Positions 16,555 through 25,355 of a stretch of DNA of 34,124 bases are shown here, piece by piece. Numbering within the stretch: the first letter of the stretch is position 1; each line of letters opens with the position of its first letter. The notes below the pieces were generated by a model that was not told the DNA's origin, ran no database searches, and saw nothing but the letters and a program-made list of their open reading frames with translations. Source of the DNA: Bacillota bacterium (lineage in GTDB: Bacteria > Bacillota > Clostridia > Christensenellales > Aristaeellaceae); the NCBI GenBank assembly GCA_023409955.1, contig JAEYQQ010000135.1, forward strand, positions 1 to 34,124, written 5' to 3'. Both the position numbers and the translations under genes were made by a program.

Positions 16555-18369
16555 TCACCCGTCCAGTTCCATCCCCTGTTTCAATATACCGTGAATCATA
16601 ACATCCACCACCTGGGGATCAAACTGGGTTCCGGCGTTTTGCTGGAGCTCCTCAATGGCTTCCTGGAGGCTCATGCCCTTGCGATAGGCCCGGTCCTTGG
16701 TCATGGCATCATACGAATCGGCCACATTGATGATTCTGGCCTCCAGTGGAATTGCTTCTCCCTTTAGCCCTCTGGGATACCCCCTGCCGTCCCAGCGCTC
16801 GTGGTGGCATAAAACGAACTCCGCCAGCTCAGAAAACTCACTTGCGGAAGTGAGTATACGCCAGCCCACTTCCGGATGCTTTTTCATTTCCTCCCATTCA
16901 TTTTCATCCAACCGGTCAGGCTTATTGAGAATTGTTTCGTCAATGCCGATTTTGCCAATGTCATGGACCAGCCCAAACATGCGTATCCGGCTGATTTCAT
17001 GCTCCTTCATGCCCAGCTTCTGGGCAATGGCAGCACCCAGCACGCTGACCCTGCGGGAATGCAGCATTTCCCGGTTGCTCTTTTCAAACAGGGCGTTTAG
17101 TATCACATCGACTGTCTTGTTGCGCATGCTGGAGCTTTCATAAATTTTGCGGCGATACATGTTGTTTTCCGCTTCAGCCAGCACATCCTGCATTGTAATG
17201 CTTTGCTGGTACCGCGTTGCATACCCCATGGAGGTGGAAAGGACCGCCTGCTCACACTGTGCTTCCTGAGCTTGCTTTTGTATTCTGGCGATCATCTCCT
17301 CAGCTTCTGACTCGCAGGCCCCTGGCAGAATGGCCGCAAACTCGTCACCGCCGATTCGGGCCAGAATATCTCCAGGCCGAAGCTCATGACTGATAATTTG
17401 CGCAGCCTGCTTTAGCAGCCTGTCCCCTTTGGTATGGCCAAAGGAATCGTTGATGAGCTTGAGTCCATTAACATCACTAAGTATCACCGTTACGGGCACA
17501 GTTCCGTCCCGGTTCAAGCGAGCCATTTCCTCTTCAAAATAGCGGCGGTTGTAAACGCCGGTGAGCTGATCGTGATAACTGATATATATCAGGTTCTTTT
17601 CATATTCCTTGCGCTTGGTGATATCGCTGATGATAAACTGAACAGCTTTTTGATGGTTATAGGTAAGACAGGATGCCGTTACCTCCACATGTACAGGAAT
17701 CCCTTCCAGCGTAACAAAGACATCCTCTACCGGCTCAGGCTCTGTTTGTCCGCTTACAAGGGTGCAGGGCGGCTCACATTGGCCTGGCTTGGAATGGATA
17801 ATATCGCATATCGGTTTTCCAAGAACAGCCTTTTCATCCTTCGCTTTTAAAAGCTTCAGGGCTGCTGGATTGGCAAAAACGATCTGCCTGTTTACATGGA
17901 CGATGATGCCTACCGGTGCCAGCTCTAAAATGCTGCGGTAGCGCTCCTCGCTTTCCTGCAGTGCATCAACTGCCGCTTTACGCTCCACTTTTAAGGCGCA
18001 CTGCTCCATGCTGCTGATAATGGCCGGGCCAAGGCGCTTTAAATGCTCCTTGATAACGTAATCCCATGCACCGCTCTTCATGCATGCCACAGCCGTATCT
18101 TCATTCATAGAGCCGGTGATGATGATAAAAGGCACCTCAGGGGCACATTTTTGTGCAAGCATCAACGCAGTCATACCATCAAATCCAGGCAAGTGATAGT
18201 CTGATAAAATCAGATCGGGATGGAACTCCGCCAATGCCTTTTCATATTCTGTACGTGTTTCCACACGCAAAAAGATACTGTGCGGCAGCACCTTGCGGAC
18301 TTCCCGCTCAATCAACTCCGCATCGGTAGCCATGTCTTCCACCAGTAAAACACGCATTTGCCCATTCAA
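16555..18369 (-). CDS. Response regulator with PAS, GGDEF and HD-GYP domains (c-di-GMP turnover)
   Basis: A 604-residue cytosolic enzyme with both cyclic-di-GMP synthesis and hydrolysis domains. Order: receiver (about 1-122, phosphoacceptor Asp57 in ILSDYHLPG), PAS (about 140-255, Cys-rich CEPPC loop), GGDEF (about 265-425, intact GGDEF at 340-344, and an inhibitory RxxD site RPGD at 331-334 five residues before it), and HD-GYP (about 430-600, HDIGKIGI at 469 and HHERWDGRGYP with GYP at 530-532). Both catalytic motifs look active. The TTG at 18369 is chosen because AGGTGAG lies 4 nt upstream; an ATG four codons later is the alternative and would have poor spacing. It is the third gene of the kinase operon, 34 nt after the single-domain receiver, so phosphorylation by the upstream kinase is likely. 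Confidence 0.92.
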   Translation of the reverse strand: MNGQMRVLLVEDMATDAELIEREVRKVLPHSIFLRVETRTEYEKALAEFHPDLILSDYHLPGFDGMTALMLAQKCAPEVPFIIITGSMNEDTAVACMKSGAWDYVIKEHLKRLGPAIISSMEQCALKVERKAAVDALQESEERYRSILELAPVGIIVHVNRQIVFANPAALKLLKAKDEKAVLGKPICDIIHSKPGQCEPPCTLVSGQTEPEPVEDVFVTLEGIPVHVEVTASCLTYNHQKAVQFIISDITKRKEYEKNLIYISYHDQLTGVYNRRYFEEEMARLNRDGTVPVTVILSDVNGLKLINDSFGHTKGDRLLKQAAQIISHELRPGDILARIGGDEFAAILPGACESEAEEMIARIQKQAQEAQCEQAVLSTSMGYATRYQQSITMQDVLAEAENNMYRRKIYESSSMRNKTVDVILNALFEKSNREMLHSRRVSVLGAAIAQKLGMKEHEISRIRMFGLVHDIGKIGIDETILNKPDRLDENEWEEMKKHPEVGWRILTSASEFSELAEFVLCHHERWDGRGYPRGLKGEAIPLEARIINVADSYDAMTKDRAYRKGMSLQEAIEELQQNAGTQFDPQVVDVMIHGILKQGMELDG

Positions 18370-18403
18370 TGATCTCACCTCGCACAAAAGCACTTACACC
18401 ATT

Positions 18404-18847
18404 TTACAAAGGCTGCTTGTTTACCAAAAGCCAATAAAAGCCAAGGTTTTTCATTGTATCAATAAAGGCTTCAAACCCGACGGGCTTCACTACATAGCTG
18501 TTGGCCCCCAGCTCATAGGCAGTTTTTATATCCGGGTCTTCCTGGGAAGAGGTAACGATGATCACAGGAATCTTTCTGGTTGTCTCCTCCGACTTCACGA
18601 TTTTTAGAACCTCAAGGCCGTTCACCTTGGGAAGCTTCAGGTCCAACAGGATCACCCTTGGGGTCGGCCTTATAACGCCGCCTGCATACTCCCCCCGCCC
18701 AAACAAATAGTCCAACGCCTGCGCCCCATCTTCCGCTACGTGGATGTTGTTGGCCAGGTTATGCTTTTTGATGGCTCGAAGCGTCAGTTCCACATCTTGC
18801 GGATTATCCTCCACCAGCAATATATCCACTGCCTCAAACTGGTTCAT
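18404..18847 (-). CDS. Single-domain response regulator (Rcp1-type)
   Basis: A 147-residue stand-alone receiver. Acidic pocket residues Glu13/Asp14, phosphoacceptor Asp69 in VILLDLKLP, Thr in VIIVTSS and Lys in YVVKPV are all present. The extended loop before the phosphoacceptor (FGRGEYAGGVIRPTPR) is characteristic of Rcp1-like receivers paired with phytochrome-type kinases. There is no output domain, so it acts by protein contact or as a phosphate relay or sink. The second of two in-frame ATGs (18847) is chosen because GGGGG lies 6 nt upstream; the first would abut the site. The start overlaps the end of the kinase gene by 14 nt, indicating translational coupling. Confidence 0.92.
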   Translation of the reverse strand: MNQFEAVDILLVEDNPQDVELTLRAIKKHNLANNIHVAEDGAQALDYLFGRGEYAGGVIRPTPRVILLDLKLPKVNGLEVLKIVKSEETTRKIPVIIVTSSQEDPDIKTAYELGANSYVVKPVGFEAFIDTMKNLGFYWLLVNKQPL

Positions 18848-21800
18848 GGTCATCCCCCTTTTTCAGGCTGAAATAAAATGCAGCGCCCTCCCCTGGTTGG
18901 CCTTGCGCCCATACCCTTCCGCCATGGCGGGTGATGATGCGATGGACAATGGCCAGTCCAACACCAGTGCCCTCGAACTCCCTGCTGCTGTGCAGCCGCT
19001 GAAAAACTCCAAAAAGCTTGTCAGCGTACTGCTGGTCAAAGCCAGCCCCACAATCCTTAATGGAATAGACAATCTCTCTGTCCTTTTCCTCGGCACTTAT
19101 GCGTATGACCGTCTTATCTTTTTTTGCTGAAAACTTGATGGCATTGCCAATTAAATTCAAAAAGACCTGGCGCATTAGCGCAGGATCAGCTGGCACGCAA
19201 GGCATTGGTGCTATTACCATATCGATGGCGGATCTCTCATTCTCTTGAGTCAGTTCATGATAGATGGCATCGGCCAGTCTTGCCATATCAACCGGCACAA
19301 GATTCATGCCTGTTCGGCCTACCCTAGACAAGGATAACAGATCATCAATCAACTGCCCCATTTGTTTTGCGCTGTTGCTGATAACCCCGCAGATTCGCTT
19401 GCCGTTGTCATCCAAACTGTCGCTGTAATCCTCCAAAAGCATTTGCACATAGCCATCCACAGAGCGCAGCGGTGCCCTAAGGTCATGTGATACTGAATAC
19501 GAAAAAGCCTCCAGCTCTTTGTTGGCAGCCTCATACTGGGCGGTGCGCTCCCTGACCCTGCGCTCCAAATCCTTGGCATGCTCTGCCAGTTCCCTGCGCA
19601 GCCGCGTCTGTTCCAGCACAAGGGCTATCTGGGAAGCCACCTCCTGGGATATGGCAACTTCCTCATCCTCAAATGTTCTTGGCATACCCCAGCCAAGACT
19701 TAATATGCCGATGAGCTTGCCTTCCACTAGCATGGGAACCTGAATAAAAGCCCGCAAGCCCTTTTCCTTGACAAAGGCAGCATCATAATCCGTCAAGGCC
19801 GTTTTATCCGTATCCTCCGCAATATACATTTTGCCCTTTGACAGCAATGTAACATCGCCGTATATCTTTATCCTTGGGTATCCATTCTCCTCCGCGGCCA
19901 TCTGGTGATCGCCTGCCCTGGCAAGGAGTCTGGCATATACAGGATCTGGCTCTAGCATCATAATGCTGGCACGCTTTGTGTTAAGCAGACGATTAAGATG
20001 AGAAAGGGCCATGGCTGCAATCTTCCCAGGGGAATCATCCCCCTGCAATATGGCTTGGTCGATTTCATGTAGCACTTCCAGGCGCCTGGTATATTTTAAA
20101 AGCGCTTCCCTGTCACGTATCCGCTGTGTCACATCGGTCACGGTGGATATCATCAAATTACTGTCCGGCACTGGCGTATTATAAGCATTAATGTACCTGA
20201 CTTCCGTACCTTTTCGGGTGATGGGCACATCCCGCCATGCGCATCTTTCTGGATCTCCGCTTTCCAAGTCACTGAGTATCCTATCTTTGATCTCCTCCCG
20301 GAAAATAGGATCCTCATATACCGCATTCCAGAAAGAGTCCGGTTCAGAAAGCATTTCCCTGGTCGTCCTATACAGTTCAGGAAACCGATCATTCATATAC
20401 GTAAAGGATACGCTAGGCGATACTGAGTTGACAGCAATGCCGATGGGAAGGTTATCCATAACGACTCGATGGAATTCTTCCTTTTCTTGCAGCTCTTTTT
20501 CCATCATCTTTCTGTCTGTAACATCTAGTATTTGGGTGATGTAGTGGGTGATCCTGCCATCCTTATTTTTCAGCGGAGCGGATGAGACGTTGGCCCAAAA
20601 GACCTCTCCATTTATACGAATATATCGTTTTTCGATGCTAATGCTATCTGCCTGACCGGAAGACATTTGTGAAATAGCGTAAGCACTTGCTTCCTGATCC
20701 GCAGGATATGTCAGATCGGCAAAACATTTGCCTTCCAACTGCTCTTTCGTACCAGCAAAGATGCTGCACATGGCCTGATTGACATTGAGCAAAACACCCT
20801 CTTCTCCTACCAGACACATGCCGGCAGCAGATGCTTCAAACGCCACCCTAAAGCGTTCGGAGCTTTCCCATAGCTCTTTCTGTGCCTGCTTTCTTTCGGT
20901 AGTGTCACGAACAAAAAACAATACACCTTGCTTTTCCTCAAACTCAATGGGCTCCCCTTTGATTTCCACCCATACCTCGCTGCCATCCAAACGTAAAAAC
21001 CGCTGCTCACAAAGCTCCTTCAGTTGCTTTTGATGAACATTGGGCTGGCATATCCACTTGTGTATAACAGCATGGTAATCAGGGTGTACCTGATTCTTCA
21101 CCGGTGTGCCAATCAGTTCCTGCGGTTTGGCTGCGCCAAATAAACGGCAGGCCTCCGGGTTGAGGTAGGTAAATATGCCATCTGCCTGTATGAAGATAGG
21201 GTCAGGGGCGCCTTCCACGATTCTGCGGAATTTCTCTTGCGCCATAAGGCGCTCCGTTATATCACGAATCATCCCCAGGAACAGCTTTTCTCCTTGCCAC
21301 ACACTGCAACCAAAGCTTATCTCCACCGGGAAAACGGTTCCATTCTTGCGCTTGTGGTGACCATACAATATCATGTCGGTACCCGGCGTAAGCTGATCCC
21401 ATATCTTTTCTACTTCGTTTAGTTGATAATCTTGTTCTATGTCAAAAATTGACATGCCTAGTAGTTCTTCTCTTGTGTATTGCAGACTTTCGCAAGCGCG
21501 GCGGTTAACCTCCAGCAAGCGTCCCTTGGGATCATGCACAAAAAAAGCATCACTAGCATGTTCCGCCAGCGTCTGGTAGCGCAGTTCTCTCACTGCCCGT
21601 GCCTCACGCTCCTGAACCAATGCCGCGATGCTGTGCAAATGCAACGAAAATAGAAGGCCGCCTTCCTCCGGATGAGGCTCAACCCGCAGTTCAAAAGCTT
21701 CCCACTTTCCATCCGCTCTTTTTAGCCTGCTGCTCATAAAAAAGCCAGAAGCATTTGCCCTGCATGTTTCCAAACGACGGTGAAAGCTTGCCGCCTCTTT

Positions 21801-21995
21801 ATCGGGCAGCAAATCTGTAAACACACTGCTGCCTGCCGTCTGAAAAAGCCTTACATAAGCTTCATTTGCATACAGAACAGAAGATCCCGTTCCAATTACC
21901 GCTACGGGGTCGTGCAGCCTAAAAAGAATATCAAAAAACAATCGGCTATGGTCCTTGCAAAAAGCAGGCTCTGGCATTATTTTCGAGTATTTCAT
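18834..21995 (-). CDS. Multi-PAS/GAF sensor histidine kinase
   Basis: A 1053-residue kinase with no membrane helix or signal peptide, so a cytosolic sensor. From the N-terminus: about five PAS domains in tandem (spanning roughly 20-640, several followed by PAC signatures such as FLGMIRDITER, FFVRDTTERK and ITQILDVTDRK), a GAF domain (about 655-800), a short coiled coil (about 800-828), a HisKA domain with phosphoacceptor His837 in SVSHDLRAPLRS, and a HATPase domain with N box NLIGNAIKFS, G1 DCGAGFD and G2 GTGVGLAIV. The HisKA type matches phytochrome-like kinases, but the conserved chromophore Cys/PHY region is not evident, so light sensing is not supported. The start at 21995 has GGGAG 6 nt upstream; earlier in-frame starts lie at or before the promoter. 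Confidence 0.92.
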   Translation of the reverse strand: MKYSKIMPEPAFCKDHSRLFFDILFRLHDPVAVIGTGSSVLYANEAYVRLFQTAGSSVFTDLLPDKEAASFHRRLETCRANASGFFMSSRLKRADGKWEAFELRVEPHPEEGGLLFSLHLHSIAALVQEREARAVRELRYQTLAEHASDAFFVHDPKGRLLEVNRRACESLQYTREELLGMSIFDIEQDYQLNEVEKIWDQLTPGTDMILYGHHKRKNGTVFPVEISFGCSVWQGEKLFLGMIRDITERLMAQEKFRRIVEGAPDPIFIQADGIFTYLNPEACRLFGAAKPQELIGTPVKNQVHPDYHAVIHKWICQPNVHQKQLKELCEQRFLRLDGSEVWVEIKGEPIEFEEKQGVLFFVRDTTERKQAQKELWESSERFRVAFEASAAGMCLVGEEGVLLNVNQAMCSIFAGTKEQLEGKCFADLTYPADQEASAYAISQMSSGQADSISIEKRYIRINGEVFWANVSSAPLKNKDGRITHYITQILDVTDRKMMEKELQEKEEFHRVVMDNLPIGIAVNSVSPSVSFTYMNDRFPELYRTTREMLSEPDSFWNAVYEDPIFREEIKDRILSDLESGDPERCAWRDVPITRKGTEVRYINAYNTPVPDSNLMISTVTDVTQRIRDREALLKYTRRLEVLHEIDQAILQGDDSPGKIAAMALSHLNRLLNTKRASIMMLEPDPVYARLLARAGDHQMAAEENGYPRIKIYGDVTLLSKGKMYIAEDTDKTALTDYDAAFVKEKGLRAFIQVPMLVEGKLIGILSLGWGMPRTFEDEEVAISQEVASQIALVLEQTRLRRELAEHAKDLERRVRERTAQYEAANKELEAFSYSVSHDLRAPLRSVDGYVQMLLEDYSDSLDDNGKRICGVISNSAKQMGQLIDDLLSLSRVGRTGMNLVPVDMARLADAIYHELTQENERSAIDMVIAPMPCVPADPALMRQVFLNLIGNAIKFSAKKDKTVIRISAEEKDREIVYSIKDCGAGFDQQYADKLFGVFQRLHSSREFEGTGVGLAIVHRIITRHGGRVWAQGQPGEGAAFYFSLKKGDDHEPV

Positions 21996-22091
21996 TCCTG
22001 TCTCCCATGGGTCCATACTGCCAATTCTAACGGTGGATAAGAATAATGGATTTGCTAATTTGATTCTGCTGACGCTCATATTTCCAGACAA

Positions 22092-22120
22092 ATTATAACA
22101 TGAAACGACATCCAGCACAA
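22092..22120 (-). promoter_or_regulatory. Promoter of the histidine kinase operon
   Basis: On the minus strand TTGTGC (22120-22115), a 17-nt spacer and a perfect TATAAT (22097-22092). The start site near 22085 leaves a leader of about 90 nt before the chosen kinase start at 21995. This supports rejecting the upstream in-frame ATGs. Confidence 0.55.
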
Positions 22121-22140
22121 TGATTGTTATATACCAAACA

Positions 22141-22173
22141 AAACCCTCCGGAGCCATAAGGCCAGGAGGGTTT
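22141..22173 (-). terminator. Terminator of the ABC exporter-GNAT operon
   Basis: A perfect 9-bp stem, AAACCCTCC (22141-22149) with GGAGGGTTT (22165-22173), 15-nt loop. On the minus strand it runs into TTTTGTTTGG. It lies 20 nt after the GNAT stop and separates that operon from the kinase operon promoter. Confidence 0.75.
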
Positions 22174-22193
22174 AAGAGATCATGCTGCTATAA

Positions 22194-22667
22194 TTATTCC
22201 TTGAGAAGGTCCTTATAAATACCGGGCACCGAATCAGGAATCAAAGCGGCGCCAACTGTTTTTTCATAAAAGGATACAGGCCCTGCTCCGCCAATGATGG
22301 CATAAGCGTACCCCATTTCTCGAAGGCCATGCATGCAGGCGATTAGCAGCACCTTGCCGATGCCAAGGCCGCGCTGGCTTTCTAGCACTCCTGTGGGGCC
22401 GAAAAAGTTGCGGCCGGTGGATTCATAGCAACCAAAGCCCAGGATTTCATCATCCTTCACGGCAATAAAGCAGCTTACAGGCTGGCGGGAAAAGCAGATC
22501 TCGCACTCGCTGGCCCAACGGGAGCCAAAGTGCTGATCAACCCAGGCGGTGATCCTGCGCATATCGGGTACCATGGCCCGACGGACAGATATTCCTTTCC
22601 CAGCCATATCCTCCATCAAGGGCTCCAGTTTGGGCAGTTTCAGCAAATGCACCAGCATATCAGGCAT
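22194..22667 (-). CDS. GNAT-family N-acetyltransferase
   Basis: A 157-residue acetyltransferase. The acetyl-CoA loop reads ESQRGLGIGKVLL (about 100-112), followed by the beta5/alpha4 region YAYAIIGGAGPVSFYEKTVGA, typical of GNAT motif B. The substrate cannot be read from the sequence. The second in-frame ATG (22667) has AAAGG 9 nt upstream; the first (22676) abuts it. It lies 56 nt after the ABC permease gene on the same strand and before the shared terminator, so it is probably the third gene of the exporter operon. A link between acetylation and drug export would fit resistance functions but is only inferred. Confidence 0.82.
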   Translation of the reverse strand: MPDMLVHLLKLPKLEPLMEDMAGKGISVRRAMVPDMRRITAWVDQHFGSRWASECEICFSRQPVSCFIAVKDDEILGFGCYESTGRNFFGPTGVLESQRGLGIGKVLLIACMHGLREMGYAYAIIGGAGPVSFYEKTVGAALIPDSVPGIYKDLLKE

Positions 22668-22723
22668 GGAGTTCATCCTTTCGTAAAGATAATGCGTATC
22701 CTATACATTCCATAATCGATACG

Positions 22724-23584
22724 CTAACTCCTTTTCCTGGAAAGGTTCCATGAAGACAGCAGAAAAAAGCCTACGGCGGTGGCAGCAAGAATCAAAATGC
22801 TGGTAAGGGTTGACACCTCGGAGCCGCCAATGGCGAATGATACGCCCATGGACTTTTTAAAGCCCTGGGCTATCTCCACCGGTGCATTGGCAAAGGCTGC
22901 CTGTAATGGCGCATCCATCATTACCTGGCGAAACAAGAGACTGGCATGGGATACGGGAAAGAACTTGACAATGGTCTGCACAGCCTCGGGCAATTGGCCC
23001 AAAGGAATGTAAACACCTGTTAAAAAACCGATGAGATTGCCAAGGATGGTGGAGGCTGTGGCGAAAGCATTGCTGCTTTTGAAAAAGGACACCATAAAAA
23101 GCACCATGGCTGTGCTGCTTAAAACTGACAGAAGCATGACCCCAAAGAGCTTGAACATGTTGGCAGTTGAGAGGATGTCTCCACCATAGATCAGGATATA
23201 TCCTTCCGCCAGTATAAAGGTAACCAGCGTCATGATCAGGCCAATAATGAAGGAGCTGAGTGTATAACCCAATGCCAGCGTAGATCGTTTGACGGGGGAG
23301 GCGTATAAATCCTTGCCAACTTTTTTCTCCCGATCATGCACCATGATGCCAAATGCGCCCATGGTGGTGGTGACAGAGGTGACGCTGAGCAGTCCGGCCA
23401 TTATCCAACTGTCCATCAAGAACCGTGCATTGGGAATATCCTGTGCACCGCCGGAGAGCATATCCCCCAAAAACAACACATACAAGCCAATGATGACAAA
23501 TGCCGCCAGCAGGGAAAAGAAAACAGCTTCCCTGTCACGGAAAAACGTTTTCAGGTTCCGATTGGCAAACTTGACTGCAATCAT
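22724..23584 (-). CDS. ABC-2 type transporter permease
   Basis: A 286-residue integral membrane protein of the ABC-2 (DrrB/NodJ-like) class, with six predicted helices. An N-terminal cytosolic stretch (NRNLKTFFRDREAVFFSLL) leads into helix 1. The region with GQLPEAVQTIVKFFPVSHA before the last helix is the typical ABC-2 signature. Its ATG overlaps the stop of the ATPase gene as ATGA, so subunits are made in coupled amounts. Expected role: the membrane half of an efflux pump for lipids, drugs or peptides; the substrate is unknown. Confidence 0.9.
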   Translation of the reverse strand: MIAVKFANRNLKTFFRDREAVFFSLLAAFVIIGLYVLFLGDMLSGGAQDIPNARFLMDSWIMAGLLSVTSVTTTMGAFGIMVHDREKKVGKDLYASPVKRSTLALGYTLSSFIIGLIMTLVTFILAEGYILIYGGDILSTANMFKLFGVMLLSVLSSTAMVLFMVSFFKSSNAFATASTILGNLIGFLTGVYIPLGQLPEAVQTIVKFFPVSHASLLFRQVMMDAPLQAAFANAPVEIAQGFKKSMGVSFAIGGSEVSTLTSILILAATAVGFFLLSSWNLSRKRS

Positions 23585-24495
23585 TCTCTCATCCCCTTTC
23601 CGGTTATGGCAATAAAGGCATCATCCATGCTCCCGCTGACAACTTCAAATATTGAGATCCACTGTTCTGTATCCTTTAGGATGGGCATGGCATCCAGCGT
23701 ACGCTTGAGGGGAATGTGTACCATGGTACCCTGAGTTTGATAGCTGATGTTATGACTGTCCAGGTACTTAAGCAGGCTCTTTCCGTCGCAAGGCTCCATC
23801 TTCAAATGATCACTGCTGAAGCGCTCCTTAAGCTCCGCAGGGGTGCCTTTGGCCGTTATGATCCCTTTGTCAATGACCGCCACATAATCTGCGCTGGCCG
23901 CTTCTTCCATGTAATGGGTGGTCAAAAATACCGTCATCCCCTCCTGCCTTTGCAGGGAGCGTATGGTATTCCACACGCTTTGGCGGGTTTGAGGATCAAG
24001 CCCTGTGGTAGGCTCATCCAGGAACAAAATCTTGGGTGTATTCACCAAGGCTCTAGCAATGTCAGCACGCCGGCGCTGACCACCGGACAGTTTGCCGTAA
24101 GGCCGATCCAAAAAGCTCTGTACCTCCGCCACTTCGACTGCCTTCATAACGGCCTGCTTAAGCCTTGCACCGCCAATACCATATAACGAACCTCTGGTTA
24201 TCAAGTTTTCGCGGACGGTCAGACGATCATCCAGTATGCTGTCCTGAAACACCACACCGATGGACTTGCGTATCTTGTCATCATCCTTTGCAAGGGTAAA
24301 CCCGTTTACCGTAACTTCGCCTTCATCAGGCTTGAGCAGTGTACAGATCATGTCGATGGTGGTGGATTTTCCCGCGCCGTTGGGACCCAAAAAAGCAAAT
24401 AACGCGCCAGCCTCCACATAAAAATCGATGCCCTGCACCGCCTTTACATCCTTATAACTCTTCTTAAGCCCCTTCACCTCAATAATCTTCTCCAT
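23581..24495 (-). CDS. ABC transporter ATP-binding protein (DrrA-like)
   Basis: A 304-residue ATPase of the drug/antibiotic exporter branch. Walker A GPNGAGKST (about 37-45), Q-loop VFQDSILDD, signature LSGGQRRRADIARAL (about 135), Walker B ILFLDEPTTGLD and the H-loop TTHYMEEA are intact. The C-terminal 80 residues form the DrrA-type extension. The ATG at 24495 has GGGGG about 6 nt upstream; an in-frame ATG at 24507 has none. It is the first gene of an ATPase-permease-GNAT operon with an extended -10 promoter just upstream. Confidence 0.92.
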   Translation of the reverse strand: MEKIIEVKGLKKSYKDVKAVQGIDFYVEAGALFAFLGPNGAGKSTTIDMICTLLKPDEGEVTVNGFTLAKDDDKIRKSIGVVFQDSILDDRLTVRENLITRGSLYGIGGARLKQAVMKAVEVAEVQSFLDRPYGKLSGGQRRRADIARALVNTPKILFLDEPTTGLDPQTRQSVWNTIRSLQRQEGMTVFLTTHYMEEAASADYVAVIDKGIITAKGTPAELKERFSSDHLKMEPCDGKSLLKYLDSHNISYQTQGTMVHIPLKRTLDAMPILKDTEQWISIFEVVSGSMDDAFIAITGKGMRE

Positions 24496-24533
24496 ACGAT
24501 CCCCCATCCATTGGTTATCCTATTACAGGAAGT

Positions 24534-24542
24534 ATTATATCA
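24534..24542 (-). promoter_or_regulatory. Extended -10 promoter of the ABC exporter operon
   Basis: On the minus strand TGATATAAT (24542-24534) is an extended -10 without a clear -35. It is divergent from the sugar-acid operon promoter about 80 bp away. Confidence 0.55.
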
Positions 24543-24620
24543 GGATAATTGATCAGCATCACTATGGATTGTTAATAATTTGATGATAAATGCATTAGAA
24601 ATACGTGATGTTACTATCTG

Positions 24621-24649
24621 TTGACAAAGCTTATCCATTTTTTTATAGT
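24621..24649 (+). promoter_or_regulatory. Strong promoter of the sugar-acid (dgo-type) operon
   Basis: A perfect TTGACA (24621-24626), a 17-nt spacer and TATAGT (24644-24649), 5 of 6. The start site would be near 24656, just before a small palindrome and the ribosome binding site. Confidence 0.8.
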
Positions 24650-24660
24650 AAGTATAAATC

Positions 24661-24671
24661 TATACGGTATA
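24661..24671 (+). promoter_or_regulatory. Palindrome at the transcription start, possible operator
   Basis: TATAC-G-GTATA is a perfect inverted repeat around a central base. It lies about 5 to 15 nt after the predicted start site and touches the AAGGAG ribosome binding site (24671-24676). Such a site would let a repressor, for example a GntR- or LacI-family protein, block a near-consensus promoter. No regulator gene is adjacent. Confidence 0.45.
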
Positions 24672-24686
24672 AGGAGAAAATGACTG

Positions 24687-25355
24687 ATGCCTGCATCCTT
24701 AATCAACAGCCTTATACGTCAGCATAAACTCATAGCTATATTGCGGTGTGTGCCACAGTCAAAAGTACTAAAGCTAGCCGATGCGCTTCATAAGGGCGGC
24801 GTGAAAATATTGGAGTTTACCTTTGATCATAACCAACCAGAATTTATTTCGGACACATGTCAAAAAGTAGCCATGATCCGGCAGGCCTTTGGAGAAAGCC
24901 TTGTTATAGGCTGCGGTACGGTGCTGTCAACAGGCGAAGCTGAATCTGCCCAAGCAGCGGGGGCTCAGCTGATTATCTCCCCCCATACAGATGTACATCT
25001 CATCCGCCGCAGCAAAGAATTGGGTGCTGTAGCCATACCCGGTGCACTGACGCCCACGGAGATTGCTAGCGCACATTACGCTGGTGCGGATTTTGTTAAG
25101 CTCTTCCCAGCGGATCATCTGGGTACAAGTTATATCCAGGCTGTGCTTGCTCCCCTTTGCCACATCCCCCTGTTGGCGGTTGGGGGCGTCAAGCCCGAGA
25201 ATGCTGCGGAGTATTTAAACGCCGGGATGGCAGGCTTTGGTGTTGGCAGTCAGCTGGTGGAAAGCGCCGCGCTGAAAAACAATGATTATAATAGTATCAC
25301 CAAAAGGGCTTTGGCCTTCACACGTGCCATTGCAGCCTGGGAGGCAAATGCATGA
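24687..25355 (+). CDS. 2-dehydro-3-deoxy-6-phosphogalactonate/gluconate aldolase
   Basis: A 222-residue class I aldolase of the KDPG/KDPGal family. It splits 2-dehydro-3-deoxy-6-phospho-sugar acids into pyruvate and glyceraldehyde 3-phosphate. The Schiff-base lysine is predicted as Lys138 in FVKLFPAD and the catalytic Glu as Glu43 in ILEFTFD. IGCGTVLS and IPGALTPTEI are the phosphate/pyruvate-binding loops, and the GGVKPEN and GFGVGSQLV segments close the barrel. The ATG has AAGGAG 10 nt upstream. Its stop overlaps the start of the adjacent kinase gene (ATGA). That kinase is of the 2-dehydro-3-deoxygalactonokinase type, which favours the galactonate branch (DgoA-like) over Entner-Doudoroff, though the family is known to be promiscuous. 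Confidence 0.9.
   Translation: MPASLINSLIRQHKLIAILRCVPQSKVLKLADALHKGGVKILEFTFDHNQPEFISDTCQKVAMIRQAFGESLVIGCGTVLSTGEAESAQAAGAQLIISPHTDVHLIRRSKELGAVAIPGALTPTEIASAHYAGADFVKLFPADHLGTSYIQAVLAPLCHIPLLAVGGVKPENAAEYLNAGMAGFGVGSQLVESAALKNNDYNSITKRALAFTRAIAAWEANA

Noticed and set aside
18834..21995. Bacteriophytochrome
   Set aside because: The HisKA type and the Rcp1-like partner suggest it, but no phytochrome PHY domain or bilin-binding cysteine context is evident, and the sensor region looks like PAS repeats plus one GAF.
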